Source: Zavarzinella formosa DSM 19928 (lineage in GTDB: Bacteria > Planctomycetota > Planctomycetia > Gemmatales > Gemmataceae). From it: 60,409 nt of DNA. The translations under genes and the position numbers were made by a program. Each line of letters begins with the position of its first letter. The stretch's first letter is position 1. Under the pieces are notes generated by a model. The model was given only the letters and a program-made list of their open reading frames with translations. It did no database searches and was not told where the DNA came from. The stretch lies in the NCBI RefSeq assembly GCF_000255705.1, contig NZ_JH636455.1, forward strand, positions 6,649 through 67,057. Direction: 5' to 3'. Of the stretch, positions 37,398-45,625 are shown piece after piece.

Positions 37398-38615
37398 ATG
37401 TTCCCCGTCGACAGCCAACGAGGGGCTTTCCCCGTGCCGATCCCGAAAACCGTCGCCGAATTCGCGGATCTGTGGACCCGCAGCGAGCTCATCGGCAAAG
37501 CCGATCTGGATAAGTATTTCGACAAGTTGGGGGCTCGGGGCGATGCTCCGGCCGATGCCACCGCTCTTGGCGAACTCGCCGTCAAAGACGGCTTGCTGAC
37601 CAAGTTTCAATTCCGGTTGTTAATACAGGGCCGGCACAAGAATTTCTTCCTCGGCGGCAAATACAAGGTTTTGGAGCACCTCGGCACCGGCGGGATGGGG
37701 GCCGTTTACCTCTGCGAACACCGGCACATGCGCCGCCGGGTGGCCGTCAAACTCCTGCCGCCGGACAAAAACGACCCGGACCGGATTCCCCGTTTCCAGC
37801 GCGAGGCGCAAGCCATCGCCATGATGAACCACCCGAACATCGTCCGGGCGTTCGACGTGGACCGCGAAGGGGCAGTTCATTTTTTGGTGATGGAATTCAT
37901 CGACGGAATCAGTCTTCAGCAGCTTGTTGATCGTCGCGGCCCCCTGGGTATCGCCCGAACTGTCAATTACGTCTCGCAAGTCGCCTGCGGGCTTCAACAT
38001 GCCGGGGAGATGGGCTTGGTCCACCGGGATATCAAACCGAGCAATTTGATGATCGACACGCTCGGTGCGATCAAAATCCTCGACCTCGGCCTGGCTCGTT
38101 TCGCCACCCTGTCCCTCGACACACCCTCCCAAAAAGACTCCCAAATCGTGCTGGGAACGGCCGATTATCTCGCCCCGGAGCAAGCCCGGACTTCCACGGT
38201 GGACATCCGGGCCGACATCTACGGCCTCGGGGCGGTGGCCTATTTTATGCTCACCGGCCACCCGCCGTTTGACGGCGGGAATGTGGCCCAAAAATTGATG
38301 CGCCATCAGTCCGAAGTGCCCCGGTTGCTGAGCGAGGAAGACCCGAAAATCCCGGTTGAACTCGCCACGGTAATCGCCCGGATGCTCGCCAAGTCCCCGG
38401 CCGACCGGCCGCTGACCCCGGCGCGTGTGGTGGATGAACTGCAACCGTGGCTCATGGACGTGGACCCGCCGACCATCGAAGAAATGCCGCCGGAACGGTT
38501 CTGGAGCCACCGGGACATCGACACCAAGGCCAAACTCTCGACTTCCGCGATGATTTCCAAGTCCAGCCGGGCGCTGATCTTGAAGACGATGCTGGCCACG
38601 CCGGCCCAGCAGTAA
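37398..38615 (+). CDS. soluble Ser/Thr protein kinase
   Basis: 405 residues from ATG 37398; an in-frame GTG at 37434 with AGGGG upstream would give the common planctomycete start M-P-I-P-K-T-V-A-E-F. An N-terminal helical module (~13-80, ending L-T-K-F-Q-F-R-L-L-I-Q-G-R) precedes the kinase (~88-350): GTGGMGAVYL, V-A-V-K-L, H-R-D-I-K-P-S-N, and D-L-G in place of D-F-G. No membrane helix is visible. It is the second PknB-type kinase of the window; both lie beside exported proteins. Confidence 0.92.
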   Translation: MFPVDSQRGAFPVPIPKTVAEFADLWTRSELIGKADLDKYFDKLGARGDAPADATALGELAVKDGLLTKFQFRLLIQGRHKNFFLGGKYKVLEHLGTGGMGAVYLCEHRHMRRRVAVKLLPPDKNDPDRIPRFQREAQAIAMMNHPNIVRAFDVDREGAVHFLVMEFIDGISLQQLVDRRGPLGIARTVNYVSQVACGLQHAGEMGLVHRDIKPSNLMIDTLGAIKILDLGLARFATLSLDTPSQKDSQIVLGTADYLAPEQARTSTVDIRADIYGLGAVAYFMLTGHPPFDGGNVAQKLMRHQSEVPRLLSEEDPKIPVELATVIARMLAKSPADRPLTPARVVDELQPWLMDVDPPTIEEMPPERFWSHRDIDTKAKLSTSAMISKSSRALILKTMLATPAQQ

Positions 38616-38673
38616 GTCAAAGCCCGTCCATTCTTGACAGGCTCCAACTCACAATCCATTCGCCATTTTCACA

Positions 38674-40269
38674 TTACTTCTTCTCGGTCGTCGTCTCGCG
38701 CGGGGCCGGGCCGGATTCCTTCTTCGGATTGCCCGGTTTTTGGCGAGGCAAAAGATCCGGCAGGTTGGCCACGCGGACGAGGGAGACAGCCAGCACTTGC
38801 GCCCCTTGGATGAGGTTCGGCTCTTTGGCCTTGTCGAAGGTGTCCGAGGGGGTGTGGTGAGTGAGTCGGTATTCATCCATGTCTTGGTTGCAAGCGAAAC
38901 CGGGCACGCCGACGTCCTCGAAGGAGAGGTGATCGGTCCCGCCGCTGCCCCGCAGGGTGACGCCGGTGAAGCCGAGGGACTTTAGGGAAATCAACTCGCG
39001 GTCCATGATCGGTTTGATCGCTTCGCGGCCTTGCAACCCGAAGCCGAGAACTTTGCCGGTGCCGGTGTCGTGGACGAGGGCCACGGAGGTTTTCGGCATC
39101 TCGTCCGCATGGCGTTTCACATAGGCCTTTGAGCCGAACAACCCTTGTTCTTCGCCGGTGAACAGGACAAACCGGATGGTTCGTTTGGGTTTGACGCCGG
39201 ACTTCGCAATCACACGGGCCGTCTCCAGCACCACGCAGGAACCGGTGCCGTTGTCGGTGGTTCCCTGGGCCAAATCCCATGAATCAAGGTGGGCGCCGAT
39301 GGTGACGAACTCGTCCGCCTTTTCGCCGGGGATTTCGCCGACGGTGTTGTAAACCGTCACCGGGCCGGGGATGAATTTGTTGGTGATCTCGACTTCGACC
39401 TTGGTGACTGCCGGGGCGGGCCGGGTGGCGAGCCGGTGGAGCAAGGCGAAGTGTTCGTGGGCGACAAATAACGCCGGCAGGGGCTCGGAGGCGTTGGCCC
39501 GGTCTGTTCCGCGCCAAGTTCCGGTGGTCACGAGCAGATTGTGCGGTTTTGCGGAGTCGGTGAGCAGGACGGCCGCTCCCTCGGCCCGCAGGAAGTCGGA
39601 CAATTCCCGGCGAAAAGCCTGCAATTCTTGAATGCTTTGTTTCTTCTCAACCGGCTTGGGTTCTTTGGGTTGTTCCTTGTCGTCAGCCTTCTTTTCTTTG
39701 TCGTCAGTCTTCTTTTCCGGCTGTTTGGCTTTGGGATCGGCCGGGGGGCCGTAGGTGAGATCGGTGATCGGGGCCACTTTCGCGGGTTCGCCGCGAAGGA
39801 CAATGGCGTCCTTCAGTTTTCCCTTGTATTTGGCGAAATCTTCCCTGGTTTTGGCGTTCAGGATCACGACGGGACCGGTGATTTTTCCCTTGGTTCCGGG
39901 GGTCCAGCCGGCGGCCGCGACGGTCAGGCTTCGGCCGTTGTCCGGGTCAACCAGTTTCATGCTGGCGGTTCCGCGTTCCCAGCCGAGGGGGATTTCCCAC
40001 GGTTCGAGCCGCACATTGGAAAGGCCGTAACTTTTCATCACGCTGGCGGTCCAGTCGTTCGCCTGGCGAAGATTGGCCGACCCGGTGAGCCGGGGTCCGA
40101 CGATGTCGCTGAGATACTGGAGATTTTTCATGATCTCCGAGTGATCCTTGGCCTCCGCGATCAATTTGGCGTCGAGCGCCAATGCCTCGGGGTTGGCCGG
40201 GGCGTCCTGCGAGAAACCGGCCGATGCGACAATCAACACCAGTCCGACGATGAGCCGACAGCGATCCAT
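38674..40269 (-). CDS. exported M28 family metallopeptidase
   Basis: 531 residues from ATG 40269 (AAAGGGA upstream), signal peptide ending near G-F-S-Q. A PA-like domain precedes the M28 core, and a Lys/Glu-rich low-complexity insert (~185-225) interrupts it. Zinc ligands fit M28: H-x-D in A-H-L-D-S-W-D (~330), Asp in T-D-N-G-T-G, Glu-Glu in G-E-E-Q-G-L (~380), Asp in V-H-D-T-G and His in T-D-H-L-S-F (~460). Predicted aminopeptidase/carboxypeptidase outside the cytoplasm. Confidence 0.92.
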   Translation of the reverse strand: MDRCRLIVGLVLIVASAGFSQDAPANPEALALDAKLIAEAKDHSEIMKNLQYLSDIVGPRLTGSANLRQANDWTASVMKSYGLSNVRLEPWEIPLGWERGTASMKLVDPDNGRSLTVAAAGWTPGTKGKITGPVVILNAKTREDFAKYKGKLKDAIVLRGEPAKVAPITDLTYGPPADPKAKQPEKKTDDKEKKADDKEQPKEPKPVEKKQSIQELQAFRRELSDFLRAEGAAVLLTDSAKPHNLLVTTGTWRGTDRANASEPLPALFVAHEHFALLHRLATRPAPAVTKVEVEITNKFIPGPVTVYNTVGEIPGEKADEFVTIGAHLDSWDLAQGTTDNGTGSCVVLETARVIAKSGVKPKRTIRFVLFTGEEQGLFGSKAYVKRHADEMPKTSVALVHDTGTGKVLGFGLQGREAIKPIMDRELISLKSLGFTGVTLRGSGGTDHLSFEDVGVPGFACNQDMDEYRLTHHTPSDTFDKAKEPNLIQGAQVLAVSLVRVANLPDLLPRQKPGNPKKESGPAPRETTTEKK

Positions 40270-40294
40270 TCGATCCCTTTCAACATGAAAAATA

Positions 40295-40320
40295 AAGGAC
40301 ACGGATATCACCGTGTCCTT
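40295..40320 (-). terminator. intrinsic terminator after the NIPSNAP gene
   Basis: Positions 40295-40304 pair perfectly with 40311-40320 (10 bp, 6-base loop). Read on the minus strand the stem is followed by TATTTTTC, a classic terminator. It separates the NIPSNAP gene from the M28 peptidase gene. Confidence 0.75.
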
Positions 40321-40329
40321 GTCCGAGTT

Positions 40330-40752
40330 TTACTTCAACGGCGAATAGGGCGTTCCCTTGAGCCACAGGCTCTCGGCTTTTTTGACCAAGCCGCCGTCCT
40401 TTTCGGAGGCTTCCTTGGCCTTGATCCATTCCGGGTCTTCGCGGAAGGCCTTCCAAGACTTGTCGGCGGCTTCCTTGCTCGGGTAACTGAGGATGTAAAT
40501 CATCACGTCCTCGGCTTGTTTCTCGTCAGTCGGGCTCCAGAAACCGACGAGGGTGATGCCGTGTTTCTCGAACAGCCGGCAGGTGTGGTCCTTGAACCGG
40601 GCGTGCAGGGCCGTCATTTTGCCGGGGTTGGCGTAATAGGTTCGCATCTCGTAAACGCGACCGGCGGCGGCTTCGGCTTTCGGCGGGGTGTCGGCCCCGG
40701 CATTCGACAGACTCATGAGGCACACGCTCAGGCAAAGGATTAAACGCTTCAT
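40330..40752 (-). CDS. exported NIPSNAP-family protein
   Basis: 140 residues from ATG 40752 with a signal peptide (~1-20). The domain shows the NIPSNAP pattern: V-Y-E-M-R-T-Y ending a first strand, F-x-x-H-x-x-x-L-F-E-K-H-G-I in a helix, then V-G-F-W-S-P and Y-I-L-S-Y-P-S. The fold is ferredoxin-like; function is unknown. The frame is open for another 200 codons upstream, but that part runs over a spacer and a promoter and is not considered coding. Confidence 0.85.
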   Translation of the reverse strand: MKRLILCLSVCLMSLSNAGADTPPKAEAAAGRVYEMRTYYANPGKMTALHARFKDHTCRLFEKHGITLVGFWSPTDEKQAEDVMIYILSYPSKEAADKSWKAFREDPEWIKAKEASEKDGGLVKKAESLWLKGTPYSPLK

Positions 40753-40974
40753 GGGGAGAGACTCCGTTTGGGCAGCGATCAGTTTGCCCGATGGACGCCT
40801 GCCGTTCAACTGGAATTCAAGAACTTCGTCGAAGTGACCGGCAAAAACGACATTTCCGGAACCGGATGTCCCTATGGCAGGGAAGCCCTTGTCGGCGCCC
40901 AAAATGTTAACGAATTTGAAAGCCTCGAACATGTCAAACTCGGCCTCTCCCGCCCATCTCCCGAAATCACCTCC

Positions 40975-41003
40975 TTGCAATCTTTCGTCAGGGTTCGTAT
41001 ATT
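40975..41003 (+). promoter_or_regulatory. sigma70-type promoter of the hisD-hisC-hisB operon
   Basis: TTGCAA at 40975-40980 and TATATT at 40998-41003 with a 17-base spacer, 124 bases before hisD. It is the best promoter seen in the window. The 375-base spacer 40753-41127 holds this, a possible 34-codon upstream frame (41014-41118), and nothing else I can support. Confidence 0.65.
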
Positions 41004-41127
41004 GTGATCTTTCATGAGGAAAAGCGGCGATTGCACTAAAGATGACATGTCCCAAGGACTTAGGGTAATTGCCTGTGACTCGCGCGCCCGTCTGACTGCT
41101 CTGATGTACACCCGTTGAGGGCTCGAA

Positions 41128-42555
41128 ATGCCGACGACGTTGAAGGTCCGGCGGATTGACACTTCCACCCCGCAGGCCGCCAAGCAACTGGCCGCGCTGA
41201 AAAACCCATTTGCGGAGCAGGCGAATGTCGTTTCCCCCGCCAGCAAAAAGCTGACGCAGGCCGTCTTCGGCGAACCACTTTCGCCCGTGAAGGTTGTGGA
41301 ACGAGTTTGCAATGATGTCCGGCAAAAAGGCATGTCGGCCCTCCTGCACTACACCGAACAATTTGACAAAGTAAAGCTCACCGCCCGCGGGTTAAAAGTC
41401 ACCGCAGACGAGATGGCTGCCTCCTATGCCGCCGCCGATCCGGAATTTTTGGATTCGATTCGCCGGGTGCGGGACAATATTAATCAATTCCAAGTCGGAT
41501 TGATTGCCAAGGATGCCTTGCTGCCAGTTTCCGAGCATTACGAACTTCAATTGCGTTATCGGCCCCTCAAGCGGGTCGGCATTTGCGTTCCCGGCGGGGC
41601 CGCCGCTTATCCGTCCAGCCTGTTGATGACCGTTTGCCCGGCCCAAGCCGCCGAAGTGGCCGAAATCGTGGTGGTGATGCCTCCAACGGAAAACGGGGCC
41701 AACAACGCGGACATGCAGGCCATCTGCCACATGCTCGGCGTCAAGGAAGTCTACCGCATGGGCGGGGCGCAAGCCGTCGCCGCCCTCGCCTACGGCGTGG
41801 AAGGAATTCCCCCCGTTGACATGATTGTCGGGCCGGGGAACATTTTCGTCACACTGGCCAAGAAGCATGTTTTCGGCCAAGTAGCCATCGACTGTCTCGC
41901 CGGGCCGAGCGAAATCGTGATTGCCGCCGACGAATCGGCCCAGCCGGACTTCGTGGCCCTCGACATGATCGCCCAGGCGGAACACTCCCCCGGCGTGGCG
42001 CTTCTCGTCACCTGGCACGCGGATTTGCCGAACGAAGTCGAACGCTCGATGAACAAGGCGCTGGCCTTGTTGGAACGCGGCGAACAAGCCCGCGTTTGCC
42101 TGGAAGAATACGGAGCATTCGTGATCGTCAGGGACCGCGAAGAAGCCTTGAAGGTCGTCAACGACTTGGCCCCTGAACACCTGCACATCCAGACCCGCGA
42201 CCCGGAAGCCTTCGGGGAACATTGCGACAACGCCGGGGCCATTTTCCTCGGGCCGTTCACCCCCGTGGCTATCGGCGATTACGCCGCCGGCCCGTCACAC
42301 GTCCTGCCGACCGGCGGGACGGCCCGCTTCGCCAGCGGGCTGACGGTGAATGATTTCCGTCGTCGCACGAGCGTGATGAACTTCACCCGCACCGGCCTGC
42401 GGAGCATTGCGGAAGATGTCATCACCATTGCCACCAAAGAAGGGCTGACCGCCCACGCCGCCAGCGTGTCGGCCCGGCTCACGGACCGGCCGTTGCAATT
42501 GCGTCCCTCCAAGAAGGCCGCCGCTGCGGCCGCCGCCGCGAAGATGAAGAAGTAA
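41128..42555 (+). CDS. hisD: histidinol dehydrogenase
   Basis: 475 residues, compared with about 430 in E. coli; the excess is an N-terminal ~20 residues and an Ala/Lys-rich tail. It oxidises histidinol to histidine in two NAD-dependent steps. Zinc ligands and active site: A-Q-A-E-H-S-P-G (~276), D-L-A-P-E-H-L (~348) and G-x-x-x-x-G-D-Y-A-A-G-P-S-H-x-L-P-T-x-G. Start ATG 41128, with GAGG eight bases upstream. First gene of the his operon. Confidence 0.97.
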   Translation: MPTTLKVRRIDTSTPQAAKQLAALKNPFAEQANVVSPASKKLTQAVFGEPLSPVKVVERVCNDVRQKGMSALLHYTEQFDKVKLTARGLKVTADEMAASYAAADPEFLDSIRRVRDNINQFQVGLIAKDALLPVSEHYELQLRYRPLKRVGICVPGGAAAYPSSLLMTVCPAQAAEVAEIVVVMPPTENGANNADMQAICHMLGVKEVYRMGGAQAVAALAYGVEGIPPVDMIVGPGNIFVTLAKKHVFGQVAIDCLAGPSEIVIAADESAQPDFVALDMIAQAEHSPGVALLVTWHADLPNEVERSMNKALALLERGEQARVCLEEYGAFVIVRDREEALKVVNDLAPEHLHIQTRDPEAFGEHCDNAGAIFLGPFTPVAIGDYAAGPSHVLPTGGTARFASGLTVNDFRRRTSVMNFTRTGLRSIAEDVITIATKEGLTAHAASVSARLTDRPLQLRPSKKAAAAAAAAKMKK

Positions 42556-42556
42556 C

Positions 42557-43591
42557 ATGCCGGGGATTCGAGACACCATCCGGGGCATGGCGGGGTATGT
42601 CCCCGGCGAACAGCCCCGCGATGGCGAATATCTAAAGCTCAACACCAACGAAAGCCCGTACCCGCCGAGTCCGCGGGTGTTCGAGGCCATTCGCGAACAT
42701 CTCACCGGGGATCGTCTTCGCAAATACCCCGAACCGATGGGGAACACCTTTCGGCAAGCCGCCGGCCGGGTGTTGGGGGTCGATCCCGACTCCATTCTGA
42801 TCGGCAACGGCTCGGACGACATCCTGACCATCCTCACCCGGACCTATGTTCCCGAGGGGGGCCTGATCGTCTCGCCGACGCCAAGTTACATCCTCTACGA
42901 AAGTCTGGCCAAGATTCAGGGAGCCAGATTCCGCACCGTCCCGTTCACTTCGGACTGGCAATTGCCCGACCCGTGGCCGGTGAAAGATGCCGACCTGACG
43001 TTTCTTCCCAATCCCAATTCCCCGTCCGGAACGTGCATCCCTCTTGATCGCGTGAAACGACTCGCTGAGGAAGTCGGCACGCTGGTGCTGGACGAGGCGT
43101 ATGCCGATTTCGCCGAAGAGAACGGACTCCGTCTCGCCTCGAAGAACGTCATCGTTACCCGAACGTTCAGCAAGTCCTACGCTCTCGCGGGGATTCGCTT
43201 CGGCATCGCCATCGCCGACCCGGCCGTCATTCATGAACTGTTAAAGGTCAAAGACTCTTACAACTGCGACGTGCTAAGTCTCGCCGCCGCGACCGGCGCA
43301 ATTCAGGATCAGGCCTACCTCGCCGAATGCCGGACCAAGATTCTCGCCACCCGGACCCGCATGGCGACTGCCCTCGCCGGGTTGGGTTTCGCGGTTACCC
43401 CGAGCCAAGCGAACTTCCTGTGGGCGCGCCGAAGTGACCGCCCGGCGAAGCCGATCTATGAAGCCCTCAAGGAACGCAAGATCCTCATCCGGTACATGAA
43501 CTACGCCGGATACGGCGACGGACTGCGGATCTCCGTGGGAACGGATGCCGAAGCTGATCGATTGCTGGAGACGCTTCGGGCCATTCTTTGA
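42557..43591 (+). CDS. hisC: histidinol-phosphate aminotransferase
   Basis: 344 residues, starting one base after the hisD stop. PLP-dependent class-I aminotransferase: L-N-x-N-E-S-P-Y near residue 27, G-N-G-S-D-D, N-P-N-S-P-S-G-T, D-E-A-Y, and the PLP lysine in T-R-T-F-S-K-S-Y-A-L-A-G-I-R-F-G (~200). Overlaps the upstream extension of hisB. Confidence 0.96.
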   Translation: MPGIRDTIRGMAGYVPGEQPRDGEYLKLNTNESPYPPSPRVFEAIREHLTGDRLRKYPEPMGNTFRQAAGRVLGVDPDSILIGNGSDDILTILTRTYVPEGGLIVSPTPSYILYESLAKIQGARFRTVPFTSDWQLPDPWPVKDADLTFLPNPNSPSGTCIPLDRVKRLAEEVGTLVLDEAYADFAEENGLRLASKNVIVTRTFSKSYALAGIRFGIAIADPAVIHELLKVKDSYNCDVLSLAAATGAIQDQAYLAECRTKILATRTRMATALAGLGFAVTPSQANFLWARRSDRPAKPIYEALKERKILIRYMNYAGYGDGLRISVGTDAEADRLLETLRAIL

Positions 43592-43605
43592 TATCCGAGG
43601 ACGAC

Positions 43606-44193
43606 ATGCCACGCCAAGCGACCATTCGCCGGGAAACCAAGGAAACCAACATCGAGTTGGCCCTAAACCTCGACGGCACCGGCAAGCACGAACTCGCCAC
43701 CGGCGTCGGCTTCTTCGATCACATGCTGACGCATCTGGCCAAGCATGGCCTCTTTGACCTGACCGTCAAATGTCAGGGAGATTTGCACGTGGACGCCCAC
43801 CACACGGTGGAAGATGTCGGCATCTGCATCGGCAAATGTCTCGGCCAAGCCTTGGGGGATAAGGCGGGCATCCGGCGCTATGGCAGCGCCACGGTGCCGA
43901 TGGATGAGACGCTGGTGACGGCGGCCGTCGATCTCAGCGGGCGGCCGTTTCTGGTGTGGGTCGGCGATATCCCCAACGAAACGCTTGGCATCTTTCACTC
44001 CAGTCTGGCCGAGGAATTCTGGCGGGCGGTGTCGTCGGCCGGGGTGTTCAACCTGCACGTGATTATCCATCATGGCAAGAACACCCACCACATCATCGAA
44101 GCCAGTTTCAAGGCCATCGCCCGAGCCTTGCGGGCGGCGACGGAGCATGATCCGCGGGGTTCTGGTGTTCCCTCGACAAAGGGCGTGTTATAA
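43606..44193 (+). CDS. hisB: imidazoleglycerol-phosphate dehydratase
   Basis: 195 residues from ATG 43606 (GAGG upstream). Monofunctional form without the phosphatase domain. Two metal-binding histidine clusters are intact: G-F-F-D-H-M-L-T-H-L-A-K-H (~40) and D-A-H-H-T-V-E-D (~68), repeated in the second half as H-H-G-K-N-x-H-H-I-I-E-A-S-F-K. Dehydrates imidazoleglycerol phosphate. The his genes sit within 14 bases of each other. Confidence 0.97.
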   Translation: MPRQATIRRETKETNIELALNLDGTGKHELATGVGFFDHMLTHLAKHGLFDLTVKCQGDLHVDAHHTVEDVGICIGKCLGQALGDKAGIRRYGSATVPMDETLVTAAVDLSGRPFLVWVGDIPNETLGIFHSSLAEEFWRAVSSAGVFNLHVIIHHGKNTHHIIEASFKAIARALRAATEHDPRGSGVPSTKGVL

Positions 44194-44237
44194 TCGGCGG
44201 TGTTTCCAACCCATCGTTGTTTCCGGGGAGACCGATC

Positions 44238-44444
44238 ATGGCCACTGATGCCGAACTCCAGCAGATGAAGATGAAGGATTTCATGTCCGTCTTGCCTCTT
44301 ACCATTGAACTGGCCGGGCTGCCCAAGACCGAACTGGGCAAGTTTCTGTCCGATGGACAAATAGAAGTGCGTGCGACGTTGCTCAAGACCGCCTACAAAC
44401 ATGCCCGTCAGCTCCTGAAGGACATCTCCAAGCCGACCGAGTGA
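44238..44444 (+). CDS. small hypothetical protein
   Basis: 68 residues from ATG 44238, preceded by GGGGAG. A small, mostly helical, lysine-rich protein without signal peptide or cysteines. No family recognised. It lies 44 bases after hisB and may be the last gene of that transcript. The perfect inverted repeat begins 17 bases after its stop and could end the operon. Confidence 0.6.
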   Translation: MATDAELQQMKMKDFMSVLPLTIELAGLPKTELGKFLSDGQIEVRATLLKTAYKHARQLLKDISKPTE

Positions 44445-44461
44445 ACTTGGCAGCATCAGAG

Positions 44462-44608
44462 AAGACTTCTCGCAAAGTTCGCAAAGATAGCAAAGCTCGC
44501 AAAGAGTCAACGAAATGAATTGATGATCCTTCCGGCCGCGAAGTCATCCATTTTTTTCATCGACTCTTTGCGAGCTTTGCTATCTTTGCGAACTTTGCGA
44601 GAAGTCTT
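44462..44608. repeat. inverted repeat with perfect 47-bp arms
   Basis: Arms 44462-44508 and 44562-44608 are exact reverse complements with a 53-base loop. The arms consist of near-repeats of a GCAAAG(T/C)TCGCAAAGA-like unit and match, by eye at about 80 percent, the arms of the element at 54546-54685. The 353-base spacer 44445-44797 holds nothing else that I can support as a gene. Confidence 0.9.
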
Positions 44609-44797
44609 TTCCGGCGCCGTCTTCGCCACATCTCCGCTCCACTCATTGTGACATCGCTTCGTTCAAAAATCGGCTCCTTGGCTATTGCGTTTTTTTCGCC
44701 ATCCGGTTATCAACCCCGTCCGGTCGCGGGGGGATATCGCGGTCGGGAATTGTTCGTCACCAGTCCGGGTCGGATGCTTTGCGTAGGGGGATTACCC

Positions 44798-45550
44798 GTG
44801 TACGTTGCCTGCTCTTCCTTGTGTTTCAGTCGTTTTCCGCTCCCGCAGGCTCTTCATGCCATCGGGGAAATGCGTTTTCAAAAAGTGGATTTGGCCCTGC
44901 ATGAGGCGGGCAACCATCTGAAGCCTTCGGATGTGAAAGCGGACGTGACCCGAGTGGCCGCGATCCTGAAAAAAGCCAACCTGTCCTACGCGGCTTTCCA
45001 CGTTGAGACGGACGCCACCGACGAGGCGTTCCACGAAACCCTCAAGGCCGTCTGTCGGTTGGGCCGACTTGTCGCCTGCCCGCTGGTCAACATCCCGGCG
45101 GCCGCCATCGGCAGCGATCTCGCGGCCGAGGCCAAACGACTGGCCCAGTTTACCCGCATCGCCAAGGGCGAAGGCGTGATGCTGACGGTCGAAACGCATT
45201 GCCAGGCCGTGACCGCCGATCCGAAGGCGGCGGCCGAACTGTGCCGTCAGGTGCCGGATCTCGGTTTGACGCTGGACCCGAGCCATTATCTCGTGGGCCA
45301 GCCGTCCGAACTGGATTATGACTTGCTGTTCCCGTTTGTCCGGCACGTCCGGTTGCGGGATTCCGCGCCGAGCCAGATGCAAGTGAAGATCGGGCAGGGC
45401 CAGTTGGAATACGCCAAGATCATCACCGGGCTGGAACGGCAGAACTACCACCGTGCCCTGTGCGTGGACATGCGAGACGGCCCCGGCGTGGATTACCCGG
45501 TGGATGCCGAGGTGCGGAAACTGAAGTATTTGCTGGAAAGCATGGTCTGA
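44798..45550 (+). CDS. xylose-isomerase-like TIM-barrel protein
   Basis: 250 residues from GTG 44798, chosen because GGGGGA lies eight bases upstream and M-Y-V-A-C-S-S-L-C-F is the usual start of the family; the frame is open 50 codons earlier. The AP-endonuclease-2-type barrel is recognisable from the E-T-H motif (V-E-T-H-C, ~130), the D-P-S-H-Y strand end (~165) and R-x-R-D-S (~190), probable divalent-metal ligands. Likely a sugar isomerase/epimerase or hydrolase; substrate unknown. Confidence 0.8.
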   Translation: MYVACSSLCFSRFPLPQALHAIGEMRFQKVDLALHEAGNHLKPSDVKADVTRVAAILKKANLSYAAFHVETDATDEAFHETLKAVCRLGRLVACPLVNIPAAAIGSDLAAEAKRLAQFTRIAKGEGVMLTVETHCQAVTADPKAAAELCRQVPDLGLTLDPSHYLVGQPSELDYDLLFPFVRHVRLRDSAPSQMQVKIGQGQLEYAKIITGLERQNYHRALCVDMRDGPGVDYPVDAEVRKLKYLLESMV

Positions 45551-45625
45551 TGTCGATTCGGAAAGGGAGGGCAAACCGCCTTCTCTTTCGATTTACGCGG
45601 GCGGGCTTTCGTGTATCATGGGGTC

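Noticed and set aside
41014-41127. Classical his attenuator
   Set aside because: The leader frame lacks consecutive His codons and no terminator stem with T-run precedes hisD.
40753-41361. Upstream extension of the NIPSNAP frame to 343 codons
   Set aside because: The extra 200 codons cross the divergent his promoter and overlap hisD; they have no family content, and the NIPSNAP signal peptide starts at 40752.
44462-44608. Simple intrinsic terminator
   Set aside because: Arms of 47 perfect bases and a 53-base loop without a T-run are far beyond a normal terminator; treated as a repeat element instead.
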